A stretch of 64,000 nt of DNA from Silurus meridionalis. Taxonomy: Eukaryota > Chordata > Actinopteri > Siluriformes > Siluridae. The stretch covers positions 12,172,608 through 12,236,607 of the forward strand of contig NC_060886.1 in NCBI RefSeq assembly GCF_014805685.1, in the 5' to 3' direction. Shown here in pieces: positions 48,062 to 61,100 of the stretch. The notes below the pieces were generated by a model. That model did no database searches, was not told where the DNA came from, and was given only the letters and a program-made list of their open reading frames with translations. The translations under genes and the position numbers were made by a program. Numbering within the stretch: position 1 is the first letter of the stretch; each line of letters begins with the position of its first letter.

Positions 48062-50119
48062 ATGCCACAGGGGACAGAGGAACCCAATGGAATGGAAACA
48101 TTTGGAAGATGCATCTTATAAATCCACCAATTAACAAAGCACACACATAAGAACTGCATATGTAAAGATATCATCATTTAATAGTGTTTCATTAATAAGC
48201 AAATATAAATCATGGATAGTGTAAAAAATACCATTTATGTATTATTATTAGTATAATAATATATAATATTAATAATGTATAATAATAATGTATTATTCAG
48301 TATTCAAGATGTTCAGTCAGATATTACAGAGCAATTATACAGTTATACTTTTTAGCACTGTTTAATTACTGGAGTTCTGTTTGATGATATTGTTCCTCTT
48401 AATACAAAATAATGCAAAAATGTTATGCATTTCTGTTAAATTGATCATGTTGAAATCTCAAGTGCTTTATTAGCTAACATATATAAGTTCTGATATACAG
48501 TTGCTTGACGATTTGTTTATATTTAATGTATAGATTATTTGTTAATAACAATGATCAGGCATATTTATGTTTAACATTTGGTAATTAAAATGTAGTTTAA
48601 AGCTTATTCTACTGAAGGCACATTGCAGACTGGGATTAATATCAGCTATGAACTGATTTTTCACTGAGGTTTTATTATGGATAAAATTGGCCCCATGAAA
48701 ATACATTCATTCTGTATAGTGAATTAAAGACTTACATAAAGTAGTATTTGCCGGTTGAGTGTTTTCCCTGTACTTGTTATTTATCCTTTGTGTTAAAAAA
48801 TAAAAGGCAAAAACACATATGCTAGGAAATGAAGGAAAAAGTGAAGTGGAACATTTACTTATATTCAGATCCACAAAAATACTGAGACATTAAAGCAATA
48901 TTAAAGCAAAAACATAAATGGTATTAACAAGTTGATAAAGGCCAGTGGAAGGAAAATGTATTTCTATAGTAGTATTGTATAATCCTTTCTAAAACCTCTT
49001 TAAGATTTACAGTATATCTCTGTACTATAGAAATACAACCTACAACAGCAAAGGAAATGAGAAGCATGCAGTGAACTTGCTGAGACCCTGGTTTCACTCT
49101 TGGCTTTGTTTATGGATTAGATTATTTTTAGAGCCTCGGGGTATCCGTGGGAGCCAGTGGAGCACGTCCTCTTTGATATCGAAACCTTCCAGGAGTATCA
49201 CTATCTGTCGAATATATGATGAAAATTAACAAGTGGTCATTTGCATTTTGGTCATTTACCATTAAAGTAGACCCTCTATATTAAAATATGTTTTGAATCT
49301 ATCCTGAATAACTACAAGTCGCTTTTCAAAGTATGGTGTCACCTATCTGTCCACACAGCCCAAGTCATACCTTTCATTCCTCCAAAGGCCTTGTGCACAA
49401 GGTCAGCATTTCAATGACAGTGAAGCTTATCTACTTCCATCAGCTGTCATGCATGCCATCCAATACCACCCTTTCTACCCCCTTGTGAAATGCAATATCA
49501 CCCACAGATGGTGCAAGCATGTATTTCAAAAGAAGCAAGAGGTGGATTAAAAGAGTCTACTGTTTTGGCTGGTTGATCATGAATTTCCAGCCTTTAAACA
49601 AATATGCAGGGCGATGAGACAGTTGTCAAAGGAAAATATTGAGTAACTCCTTTTCACTAATTATATTTAAACTTTTCATGTATAGGAAAATGTGTAATGT
49701 ATTCATTTTAGTACATGTGAGGCAAGGAAAGAGCCCAATGACTTCTCCTTCCTCTGACTCACAGCAGTCCATGTAGACATAAACACACAGATACATTCAA
49801 AGAAACAGTAATTTACTGCACAAACTTGCAAAATTTCAGCTCAGTTTTGCCACACAGAATACATCTATTTGAACCTCTTTCATGCATTCAGTATCACTCG
49901 TGAAAGAGTTAAATGTCAAATGCACATTCACTTTAAAACACATTCCACTTCTGCATTCTCTTAAGTTAGTCAAGTGCTTGATGCCAGATGAGTGCAACCA
50001 TGCCACTTCAAAACACACTTTGCAAAGCACACGTTGCTCCCCACACCTAACCTATTTGTGTGTACTTACATGTAACTTAAGAAGTGGCCCTGTGTGTTAG
50101 CTTCAGCACACTATTTTTT
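48062..50119. other. Convergent intergenic region, pla1a and popdc2 3' ends
   Basis: Contains both 3' UTRs. A candidate pla1a poly(A) signal AATAAA is at 48799-48804. No further gene is seen; frames at 49.8-50.1 kb lack domains. Confidence 0.5.
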
Positions 50120-51632
50120 TTACTTCAAATAATCCCTTTCACTCCCATAGTCCACTAGAGAGCCTATCATATCAGCAAAGTCCTCGAGGACTAGGCTGGT
50201 TGAGTCCTCACCCGAGGGCATCTCAGGATCCGTGGAAGAGTGTCGCTGGGAAGGTTGACCTTTGACAAGCGAAGGTTGACCTTTGACAAGCGGGTCCTTC
50301 TTCTGTCCTTGCTGAGAGCTTGGTGCACCTACATGCTGCTTGCTAAGTGCTGCGTCTATTGGCACAGCTATCTGATTCCCTTGGCTTCCCCTGGGTGCGG
50401 AACTGCCACTGCCCCCCTCACTACTTTGTGGTGTTGGGGCAAGAACGTGGTAGAGGCTGGGCAGACGGATGTCGAGGTGTACCCCACTCTTGACAAAGAG
50501 TTTGTCATTAAGAGCGTACAGTTTGTCTGCAATGTCATTGCCAAGCATGACAGAGAAGAGTCGAGCAATGTACCGGTCTTTGGACAGAAGAAGATAAAGA
50601 CGACGGCGGCGCCAGGAGATGTAGTGGCAATCCGTCTCTGCTGTTAGTGTCACCTAAGAATGGGGGAAATCAGAGTGTTCAAGAGATGCCAGTTAAATGT
50701 TGGATGTGAATTCAAGATATTGGTTATTCTAAAGGCAAAAAGAGGTTGCATTACACCATATTAAGTTTAAGAGACTCTAAAAGCATTTGTTATGGCACCT
50801 GGAAATTGCCATTCTCTGTTGGTCTGAGGGATTCCCATTCTGGAGAATCCAGGAATTGGTGGGGGAATATGTAATGAAGAAACTGACCCTCTAAAGACAC
50901 ACGAATCCTATGAATTATAGAAAAAGAGAACACAGAAAAAGTTTAAAAAATCTTACTTGACAAAAATAAAAAAATGTTGTAAATGTTGTGTTAAAATGAA
51001 TATGCCTAAAAAAATAAATACTCAGTGATTGAACTAAACACAATGATTAGTCAAATATACAAGTGAGTTTATCCTCTTTACAAAATAGTGTAATTTAAGA
51101 TCAAGACAATGGTTCTTATTCATTAAAGCTGTATACAGTAATTTATCCATTTCATCTTAGACTTCGATATATCATTTAATAATTAAACTAAATGCTTGAT
51201 TTGCAGGCAAATAATCATAATCAATATCATCAGTAATTAGAGCTATAGTAAGTACAGTCATACACTATAAGCATATTTGTATGAAACCTTGTTCAAAAAT
51301 GTAGGTATAATGTCAACACATAACTTGTAAACATAAACATGTATCAGAATTTGCAGATCTGGATCAATATCAGTCATTTGTAGAGTAATAAGTGCTTTTA
51401 ATCATTATCATCAACATCAACATCATCATCATAAATCAATTTCTACAATGTTTTTATAATATACAAATTTTTTATTGTATTCTATAGTTCATATAATTTC
51501 CTATTGGAGATTTTATTTCTTAAACAATTTTTTAAATAATTGTTACAGAAATATATAAAAATATAAGATACATTTCAATAAGAAGAATGCATAGCAAAAG
51601 CCAAACCTCTGGAGCTATACACTGAGAATGTG

Positions 51633-51704
<72 letters not shown>

Positions 51705-52479
51705 TATATAAACCTTTTTTGCTCTCTCCATTTACTAATTTTCTTATATTGGATAAATGTAGTATATTATTGACTCACTCTCAAAACATGTGCAACAAAT
51801 ACATCATTTTATGCAAATTATATGATGGCTAGTTAGAGGGACCTTACATTCACACAGCTGAAGCTGCATAGATTTAATAATTTTTTTATGCACTTAAACA
51901 CAGGATGTGCCTGTTTCTATGCAGATTTAAAGAATAATGGTCATTAATCAATGTGTCCATTCTAATTGTGAATGTTCTTACTAACCTTCCAGAGAGCAGA
52001 AAGGAAAGCTGGTCAATGGGTGTTTTTCCCTCTATAGCGTAAGTCTCCTCAGTCTTGAGAGTGAACACCTTGTTCTCACAAACAGCAGTGATTTCTTTGA
52101 ACACCTGCACAGGTACCTCAAGTGGCAAATAGACTGCAGAGTAGAGGGCAGAAAGCTCCTCGTTAGCCAGACCATCCCGCATCAGCCGAAATATCAGGTG
52201 GCACACCTGCGCAAAGCACTGCAGCATCAGCAGGATGTTCCAGACAAAGACATCGAGGCCAAACACTGACAGCCAGCCCCATAACGCCAAACAGAGGAAA
52301 GCAGGAGCCAGGAAACTGAAGATGTACAGTGCTCCATAAGTTCCACTACCGCCCATATACCCTAAAAAAAGAATTGTGTTACCCAGATGGTAGATGGCAC
52401 CCTCTGTGCTGTTGGTCCATTCTGTACATAGTGAATGACCATAGATTATTGTATTCAAGCTAAAGTTGGCGCTGGTCAT
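50120..52479 (-). CDS. popdc2: Popeye domain-containing protein 2
   Basis: cAMP-binding membrane protein of heart and skeletal muscle that modulates the TREK-1 channel and pacemaking. Minus-strand exons 52479-51986, 50907-50799 and 50653-50120 splice (GT-AG) to 378 residues (human 364). The N-terminus carries N-glycosylation sequons (NFS at 5, NST at 22) and three hydrophobic segments at about 30-110 (including LYIFSFLAPAFLCLALWGWL). The Popeye domain follows with the conserved cAMP-site motifs FLDSPEW (183-189) and FQVTLTAE (200-207), and RLPSLYHVL at the end of the domain. The C-terminal tail is Ser/Pro-rich and holds a duplicated 7-residue unit. The middle exon (109 nt) was located by the FLDSPEW motif. 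It converges with pla1a and runs in the same direction as cox17. Confidence 0.95.
50251..50292 (-). repeat. 21-bp in-frame tandem duplication in popdc2
   Basis: Positions 50251-50271 and 50272-50292 are identical. They encode LVKGQPS twice in the C-terminal tail. Confidence 0.95.
51637..51702. repeat. (AT)n microsatellite in popdc2 intron 1
   Basis: About 33 AT units, followed by ACTATATAA. Confidence 0.93.
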
Positions 52480-54984
52480 GTTCTACTCGCACAGCCTCCA
52501 CATGAAAGAGATTTATTTCGGGTCCAGGAGAAACCTTTAGAGGACTGTTCTTTTTTGCTTTGTCATAAATATTCTTTAGAACCTAAACCCACATATGAAG
52601 TTACAAAATGTTCCCCTGTTCCATCTTAGCGACTTCTCTATTCCATTTGTCCCTGGTAAAATCAAACATGTGGAATGTAGCTGCCTTCATTCTGTGAGCT
52701 TCTTCATCTCTCTTGCACCCCCTTCTGCCTTTAATTCCCACTGTATCACCTGCTATGTTTCGTCTCCCCGTGTCTCAACTCTCTCTTACAGTGGAGTGAG
52801 CATTGCTGGAAACACAAAGCAGGAAAGGAATGGGCTGGGGTGGGAAGTGAGACACCCCTGGAAAGGATAACCATGTTTGGAATTGAAATCTAAGGAGGAA
52901 AGAGTCAAAGACAGAAAGCAGACCGGCTACTTAACATAACACAGGGAGAGTGAGATGAGCACATGATAACAAATGAGAAAAGCAACAGCTTTTGCAGCAG
53001 GCTTGCAAGTTACACGGGCTTGCTACTTTTTTGTACAGTAAAAATATTCTCTTTAGCATAATTGGCACTCTTAAAGGAGATGTGTGCTGGGTTTTGGCTT
53101 GTAGTAATGCAGGAAATTCTTATTTGAATAGAACTAGAGGTCATGTTACATTGTTTACTGCCTCCCCTTGTTGACAGTCTGTCCTCGTAGTTCTACATAT
53201 TTTAGTCTAAGAGCTACCACCAAAAGGTTGTACCATTCTGCCTCCCTATGGGGTGCAGCAGCTAGGAATAGTTTTTATTTTATGATTTCTTTTATAATAA
53301 CTTAACACCCTGCAGTCTTAGTAGTAAAAAGTACTTTAGTGTTTTAGTATACTACATTTGTAAATGTCATTTCTCATATTCATTTATAATTAAATAAAAA
53401 ATAAATTAATGATATTTAATGTTTAGTTCTCTGACTGTTATTCTTGCATTTAGTAAGTAATTTGAAATGTGTTTTTGTCACCAATATGGATTTATAATTA
53501 GTGGGTGTCTTTTTTTTTATGTTTTGTTTTTCAATTTCCAATCTGTGTTCCTGAGCTGTGTTGTGAATGGAGTCCCTTCTGTGGCAGAGGCTGATAAACA
53601 GCGAATGTTGCACTTCAGAGTAGGAGACTTTCTCATCCATACAAGGCACTCAGCCAGAAAGAATGTGAGGGCACACGCGTGGCTCATATACTGCAGCCAA
53701 GTACTATGATATACTGAGCCTGGAGAGATTTCATGCAGCTGTTCAGCTAAATCTTCATGTCAATTGTGAATCTTATTCTTAAATCATGTGTAAAGCTAAC
53801 TAGTTTAGATCAAGTCTAAGTCTAGATTAAAGGTAAAAGAATAATAAAGAAAAGGGGCATTTAAAAATAAAACATTTAGTAACAGTAAATAAATACACCA
53901 CCACCATTATATTAATATTTTTATTATTATTATTATTAAATGTTTAAACTTTTGATTAATTTAGCTAGGCTAAATCTGTGCATAGACACATGGAAAAGGT
54001 AAGTGTTCTGGCTCCATATCTAAAGCTTTCCTATATATACTTGTAATGAAAATAGACCCAGATAAGACATTTATAAATAATGTCTTTATCAATTCTGGAC
54101 CTAAGCTATAGGTAACCCATCCTCCAAAGTTGGTTATAGATTTCAACTGTCTCCTGTCATCTCTTAATGGCTGTACTGAGTGAAATCTCTCTGCCTTGCA
54201 GCACCTTTAGGTCATTATGGTTTGCTTCAACATTTTTAAGCGCCTACATCTATAGTAGGGGCAAGTCCTTAACAATGCTGAAGGTTTCTTTGTTGGCCAT
54301 TGCAGTGTTCCATGTCCTATAAGCAGGGTGAATAACTAAGCCCCTGCTGTAACGTGCTTCTTCTCTAGGACATTAGTTAAACCAAACCCCTCAAGAAAAT
54401 CCACTACAGAAGCATATTAGTATAATACTAGCTGCATATGTGACTGAGAGTCTATAAAATCTTGGATTTTATATAATAGAAAAGGAAATATATATTTTTT
54501 TTGTTGTAAACATTTTTAATAGGAAAAAATAAATTATATATTGTTTAAAATTTAAAATATTGTGTGTATTTTATTATATATATAAAATAAATAATGTTTG
54601 CTAAGATTTTTTTTAAGTCTATAATCAGAGGCTGAAATCGATAGGATTGCATAGGATGTTTATTCAAAATAAATTTTGCAACATTCACACAAAACTAAGA
54701 ACACATCACATTCCAAAGAACAACTGAACAAAAAACATTCTTCTCACAGCAGTATAAATAGTAGTCCACACACTCCACCACAGGTGATCCTGAAAGGCCA
54801 AGATAGAAATTAAGATTTTTGTCGTCATAAATTTGTGACAGAAATTAAATGTGAGCATAAAAAAAAAAGAAACATGATTCAGGGTTAATTTATTATTGTT
54901 GTTGTTGTTGTTCTGGGATAGCACAATGTTCTTTTTTTTTTTTTTATTCCTCATGCACCATGAGGGGTGCATTGTAGCAGTTTT
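52480..54984. other. Intergenic, upstream of popdc2
   Basis: No supported gene. Several open frames of 60-90 codons have no recognisable domain. A (GTT)n run is at about 54895-54912 and a T run at about 54930-54946. The popdc2 promoter should lie just right of 52479, where no obvious motif is seen. Confidence 0.45.
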
Positions 54985-55396
54985 ATTACAGGGTCAGGCT
55001 GCTAGCCCAACGCCCACCACTCCTCCTTTTGCAGCCGGGCTTGGGACCATCTATGGCACAACATGGAGTACTTTATCCTCATTCCCACATCTGAGCGCTC
55101 ATGGGTTAAGGGCCTTGCTCAAGGGTCCAATCCCCGGATCCAATGCCTTAACCACTAGGCTACCACCTTCCCAAAATGTTCTGACCTCCTACAAAGTTGA
55201 CCCATTAAAGTATACATTAAAGTATTACCCCAAATGTTTACAAACTGACATTATTCAGATGCAGCATGGCTTAATACATTTATTTAAAAAATGTACTCAT
55301 TTATTATGGTTCAGTTGCATCACAATTCAACTGCATTTCATTGGCTCTGTACATGTACCCTGCACAATGACAAAGTTGAATCTAATCTAATCTAAA
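54985..55396. mobile_element. Composite retroposon cluster (LINE piece, SINE copy 3, LINE tail)
   Basis: 55000-55060 has GCTAGCCCAACGCCCACCAC and AGCCGGGCTTGGGACC, found in fish RTE-like LINEs. 55085-55175 on the minus strand is a SINE head (GTAGCCTAGTGGTTAAGGC). 55345-55396 ends with GACAAAGTTGAATCTAATC repeats, the tail of an L2-like retroposon on the plus strand. How these pieces arose is unclear. Confidence 0.6.
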
Positions 55397-55489
55397 CTTG
55401 CTGTGATTATTCAAATTTGAAGTTTCATCAGACTTCATCAGTTACATATGGCTCAACTGTTGCTTACCTTATAATCCAGTCCTTTGCAA

Positions 55490-56498
55490 TTATATCTTGA
55501 AGCCCAGTGCCCTCATGCACTCCTTGTGAGCCTCGATAAGATCTATGCAGCGTTCTTCACCCTTCTCAATTATACTGGTAGCAGGAGGGGAAAAAAAAAA
55601 AATTCAAAAAAATAAATCAACCTGACCACTTAGAACTTAGAAACTCAAAATCAAACAAATGCAAATTGATCAAAGCTTGACTATAAAGTCAAATGTGAAT
55701 GCACTCACTCACTCAACACTGGTGGCTAATACTTTCTTTCATTTACTATAGTTGTGTTTGTATAAGACACATCTAATTTATATTTAACCAGCAATGTGAA
55801 GTGAATCATCATCTGTCGCAAGCAGCAATCACATTTTTTTAAGCCTGAAACTGGTGTGGCAAGAAACAGACAAGCCATGACACACACCCCATGAAGCAAA
55901 TATCACAAGGATAAATTAGATTACTATCGATCATTAAACCACAAAAATGTAAATAAGAATAAATATGTACAGCTACATTTGCATCAGCTAGAAATTCTTT
56001 TTCCATAACTCTCTAAAACACAGACTCCTGAACAGCTGCCAGTTACTGTGAAATCAGTCAAGTTAAGGCATGATAAATGTGTGCCAACACTTCACCACAG
56101 ATCACCACAGAGGCTGACTAACAGCAGCTCAAAAATGTTAAATAATGCAGGACATTTTGTCCCGATTTAATGATCGGTTCCAAATGATTGTAGCACATAT
56201 GTATGTAGTAGATCATATATGAATAGTAATATGGTAATGTAGTAATATGATTGACATGTTATTGACTTTCGTTATGACTGGGACCAGGAAAAATCATTTT
56301 CCTTGAAACTGGTCCATGGTGCAAAAAAGCTTTGAGGACCACAGTTTTAATAGATATATAATATGGATGATAATTTGTCAGCTCTCTTTACCAGGCATCC
56401 CTTGCTTTTTTAGTTTCAGGACACGCACAGCATGGCTTCAGTGGCTTCTTCTCCTCAGCAGCTGTAGGCTCCACACTGGCAGCAGCTATGGTCGACAT
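55490..56498 (-). CDS. cox17: Cytochrome c oxidase copper chaperone COX17
   Basis: Soluble chaperone of cytosol and mitochondrial intermembrane space that hands copper(I) to SCO1/SCO2 and COX11 for assembly of cytochrome oxidase. Exons 56498-56392 and 55574-55490 on the minus strand (GT-AG, phase 2) give 63 residues, exactly the human length. The copper site is [16 protein letters not shown]. The twin CX9C fold is visible: [11 protein letters not shown] and [11 protein letters not shown]. The C-terminus MRALGFKI is nearly invariant. The intron is about 820 bases. A minus-strand AATAAA at 55284-55279 is a possible poly(A) signal. Upstream lies a perfect NRF-1 motif, fitting a nuclear gene for respiration. 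Confidence 0.97.
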
Positions 56499-56703
56499 TG
56501 TCCTTTAGAATCAGCTGTAACAACAGAACACCAATATTAGTCAGGTATTTGCATTTATTTATTATTTGATTGTTAATCTATGTACATTCACAGCAATATG
56601 AGCCCACTAATACAATTAACCAATCAATCAATTCATTCATCCACTCATAAATGTTACACACACAAACACGTGACTGGCCTTACTGGCTAAAATATCAGTG
56701 GAG

Positions 56704-56715
56704 TGCGCATGCGCG
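56704..56715. promoter_or_regulatory. NRF-1 motif upstream of cox17
   Basis: TGCGCATGCGCG is a full palindromic NRF-1 site, 206 bases upstream of the cox17 start. It is followed by TGACCTTT and, at 56735, AAGGTCA, which resemble nuclear-receptor (ERR-like) half-sites. Function is inferred from motif and position. Confidence 0.65.
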
Positions 56716-57421
56716 TGACCTTTAATGGAATCTAAGGTCAACTGTTACCGGACATTCTGTATCATCATATTAGCATAATGGCTCTTTCCCCGTCTTCCTC
56801 GAACAGTAAGCAACCAGGTGTATTGATAGTTATTCGGCTTTTAGTGAGCAATCAGTGTCAACTTTATAATAATTATGTTAGCTAACCCTCTAATATCATA
56901 CTTAGGCTAATGATAGCTCGCTAGCTAGTTAGCATCTGTTTAAAAACATGTTACACGGACTCCCGCTTCTAAAGCTCCAGCTTAATGAAATGAGACCTTT
57001 AAATATTAATCAAATATTAACATTTATCAGGCCAAAGAATTAAGCGCATGTCTCACTTACATAACCAGCAGTAGCGGCTCTATATGATTCCCTTCCTTAT
57101 ACAACGTGCTGCTGCGCTAGTGGGCGGGACCCACGCTGCGTCCTAAACCGCGCACTACCGCACTACAGAGCATGCCTATGTAGTGCAACAGGACAGGATT
57201 GGGCGTACTGTTTAGTACGCTAGTATACATGCCACCGTAACACACGAGTCTGTCAAACACCCAGGAACTAGGAGTGAAGTAAAAACTTTTGTCCAAATAA
57301 AAGTCTTACGACGTTTATGGATTACAAGGATTCTGTTTAATGCTGTCCTTTATTGGTGTCTTATTAAAACTGGTAGAATTGATTTTTTTAAAACATTTAT
57401 TTAAAAACAAAAAAAAACGAT
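56716..57421. other. Spacer between cox17 and ska3, partly GC-rich
   Basis: 57100-57180 is relatively CpG-rich with a GGGCGGG box at 57121-57127. An ATG at 56778 opens a nine-codon frame ending at a GTAAGC donor, with no partner exon found. Confidence 0.4.
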
Positions 57422-57497
57422 CTATCTATCTTTTTATCGATCGATCGATCGATCGATCGATCGATCGATAGATAGATCGATAGATAGATAGATAGAA
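57422..57497. repeat. Compound tetranucleotide repeat (TCTA/ATCG/ATAG)
   Basis: TCTA units, then about eight ATCG units, then GATA/ATAG units. The centre is self-complementary. Confidence 0.93.
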
Positions 57498-57504
57498 GTA
57501 AGGT

Positions 57505-57622
57505 ATAGGAGGTAAGGGCCTTGCTCGGGGGCCCAGTAGTAACAGTATGGTTGTTCTGGGATCTGACCTCACAAGCTTCTGGTCAGAAATCTAAACTCTT
57601 AATCACTGAGCCACCACTTCCT
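57505..57622 (-). mobile_element. tRNA-derived SINE, copy 4 (truncated)
   Basis: On the minus strand it has GTGGCTCAGTGATTAAGAG at the head and GAGCAAGGCCCTTACC inward; the distal tail is missing, replaced by the tetranucleotide run. Confidence 0.7.
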
Positions 57623-57786
57623 AACTGACTGTACCAAAATACATCGTCTCTGGGAGCTTCTTTAACACATGGTGCGGTTTATATGACTGATTTTTTGTTT
57701 TTTAAAACATATGAAATATTTTAGCTGGGTGGGTTAACTTATAAGTTCTTACTTTGTATTTTGTCAATTTTATTTGGTGAGACTTT

Positions 57787-57840
57787 TATTGGCGTTCAAT
57801 GTTGACTTCCGCCGGAAGACCCGCCAAATTTGAAAACGGT
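57787..57840 (+). promoter_or_regulatory. ska3 promoter: CCAAT, ETS, E2F/CDE and CHR motifs
   Basis: An inverted CCAAT box (ATTGG, 57788-57792), a palindromic ETS pair (CTTCCGCCGGAAG, 57807-57819), an E2F-type site CCCGCCAAA (57820-57828) and a CHR element TTTGAA (57829-57834) are packed in about 50 bases, some 290 bases before the ska3 start. CDE-CHR pairs with NF-Y boxes are the known signature of cell-cycle genes repressed by DREAM and peaking at G2/M, which fits a kinetochore gene. Confidence 0.65.
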
Positions 57841-58119
57841 GTATTCGTTTTACTGCATATCTTGAGGTCATGTTTAATGATCTCCGATCCATCTAAATTT
57901 TAGTTCGTTTTAATTAAACAAAGGTAATGATTTTAATGAATGAACCTTCGACTATCCTTATATATTAAATAACGTGCAAATGAGTTTTGTTTTGCTACCG
58001 TTTGCCACTTAATGACACTTAATGGCGGACTGGGATGTTGTATTGGGATGAGAGTTTTAACTCCTATGCATTTCTCTCCACTCCAGCTTCTCTGAGTGTA
58101 GTTAGCCAGGATAGTCCAC

Positions 58120-61100
58120 ATGGACACGTCCACACGCTTTTTCGCCAAGTTGCGGAGTCTGGTTGTGCTCTTCGACTCGGAAAGGACCAACCTGGAACAC
58201 ACCGCGAGCCAAAACCTGAGCCTGGAAGATGGTAACTTATATTGGTTCTCCTTTAAAATCTTTATATAGACCTCAGGTTCTGAAGTACCCTCCTGTCGTA
58301 TATACTTTTGGTTTTTCCTGCTTCCGACAGACATTATCTAATTAATACATACTGAACAGCCCTATTATAACCCTATATATGATGTCTATAGTACACTGTT
58401 TTTTGTATTTTGTCCATCACTGGTATTGCGCCCTGTGCAAAAAGCGAGCTACATGAAGATATGCTTTGGCAAGGTTAATGTAGAAGTTAGTTTATGGAGC
58501 ACCTTCCTGCCCCATTAACTTTTTTTCCCCCCCCAGATATTTTCTAATTATTTAGATAATGAACCAGCCCTAATTGAGTTCAAATGGGTGTATCACAGGA
58601 CCATTGCTGGGAACCTGTCCTATAGAGTATTAGTTATTTAATGTAGCATCCTGATGTGTCTTTTTTTTAAAGATTTGTGAATCCGTGGGATGGTTTTTTT
58701 TGTTTTGTTTTTTTCTGTCTCGTCTAGATGATGCAGAAAGTGGCGCTGTCCAAGCCCTACATGAGCTCCATTCCGAAGTTCGAGGGCTTAAGGTAAGTAA
58801 CTGAATCTTCTTTATTATAATTTAGCCCGTTAAAAGTGTTAACAGGGGTCTGTGACTGACTGAAGGTAAACAAAATTCTTGCAGAAACAAGTCCAAAACC
58901 AAGTGGCATCTCAGGAGGACGGAAGTACTGAGCTGAGGAGCTTCATCAAAGCCTGCATGGTGCTGAAACAGCGGTCTACAGAAGACATAGAAAGAATTCA
59001 GAGACACTATGAAAAATACGGTTACAAACCTCATAAAGCCTCCCTTAAGCCAGGTGTGCATTTAACCCATTGTAGTGTTTTCTGTCTACTTGCTAGGATT
59101 CTAACTCAATTATTATTATTATTTATTAATAATCTTTACTCCCAGATAAACACTCCAACCATATATGTAAACTTTCTAGATACTAATCTGCTGCTATGCA
59201 CACTTTTAGATTATTTATCCTGTCCAGTATTAAAAATGTAACACTTTTAGCACATCATCATTTAGCTGTTGGCATTGTAATGTTTAATTATTTTAGCTGT
59301 TCTGTGGTATTCAGGTTCTGATCACAGAGTCTTTGACTGTTTCTGACTGGATATTTTGTGAAATTAACATTTATCAACTGATTAAATGTAATTTGTCTCA
59401 GATGAGATTTTATTTATTTTTAATCCCAGCAATGTTTATCTGACTTGTGTGTAACTGCAACCCCTGTATTTTTGAGTTAAACAAATAATGCATGCAGTGT
59501 TATATTTTATCTGACTGCATTTCTATGAAGGGTGCTAATACTTATGGAGAGCACCTGCAAAGAGCGCTATATGATAGCATTGCTCGATAACATTGCAACT
59601 CTGTGTAGCTGCACAATACTTAATGTGTTTTATTATTCTTTCTAGAAACTAATTGCAAAGGTGAGGCAAATGTAGGATCTTCTGTAGAAGATTCGCCTGA
59701 GGGAGAGCTTTCTGAGGAGAGAGCAGATGATGATGAGTCGGTTGAAGCTCCACAGTGTGAAACACCTGAGAAGATGGCATGTCCAGCTGTTGACCCAATG
59801 CGCACTCCACAGCTCTCAGATTTTGGTCTGTCAGCGCTTCACCTGCAGATGGTGCTCGGCAATTCAGAAATGTCTCAAGATGTTCCTCCTGTTCCCCCTC
59901 TGGCTGTCACTCCACCCTCATTTATCATGACAATGCACGAATCCCAGCCAAAGACGCCAAAGTGCTCTCTGCGTATGGACGAGGAAGCCCTGACTCCACG
60001 ATTGGAAGACTTTGGCATCACAGAAAGCACAATGTGTTTTAATAATGATTTCACGATGGACCTGTTCTGCAAGAAACCACCCAAAGACAGGCAGACGAAC
60101 AGGTAAAATATATCAATCACTTCCAAAACAGTGTGTGTATATACAGTTATAAAATAATTTTAATTGTGTAAAAAAAAAAAAAAGCATTTTTTTAAATTTT
60201 ACGTACAATATGACTAACATGGACATACGCTGATGTAGGGCTTTTGCTTTCGATTATATTAGTAAACGAGTATTCTAACTATTATCAAAGTGATTAATCG
60301 AGCAATCTTATATGAAATACTTTTTTCTGTTATTAAAGAGAAATACAAAAAATTACATTTTATTGCTGAAATTGCATACAAGAATATTTGTGAAAACTAT
60401 ACCCATGTAGTCCATTTACCGTAATTTCTGGACTATTAAGCGCACCCGAATATAGGCCGCTACTGAATTTTACAAAGATATTTATTTTGAACATAAATAA
60501 GCCACATCTGTCTATAAGCCTAAGGTGTCTACATTGAAACTAATGAACTTTACACAGGCTTTAACGAAAGACAGTGTCTGTTACACGTTGTAATGGGTGA
60601 AATATGTTGTGGCTCCTTTAAGAGCAGAGCGGCATTTTGGGAATTGCCTGCCGCCGCATTTTTCCGCTATTGCTGAATGTGTGCAAGACCGAGGAATATG
60701 TCCTTATTATTTTCTGATGCTCATTTCTAAGTTTCTTTGACTAACCTTTCATTGGTTCACCTGAACCCATTTGGCAATTTCATTGGTCTAATGTTTTGGT
60801 GCTTAGTTTTTTGGCTTGAAGTTTGTGAACCCGGAAAAAAAACAGGAAAAATTAATAAATAAGCTGCTTCGTTGTTTAAGCCGCGGGGTTCAAAGCGTGG
60901 GAAAAAAGTAGCGGCTTATAGTCCGGAAAATACGGTAATTGGCAAAAAAAAAAAAGAAACGCACTGTACAATGTTTTACTTTGAAATGATCGCAAACTTT
61001 GGAAACTTTGTCGTTTTCTTTTGCCTGATTCATATGGAAGCCCGTTTCGGCCACAAAAGTTTGCCTAATTCCGACTTTTTTCCCCCGAAATCCCGAGTTT

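Noticed and set aside
50240..50647. 135-codon plus-strand frame
   Set aside because: Antisense of popdc2 exon 3.
50653..51986. popdc2 as only two exons
   Set aside because: Joining the two large frames directly would omit the FLDSPEW motif; the 109-nt exon at 50799-50907 restores it with correct phases.
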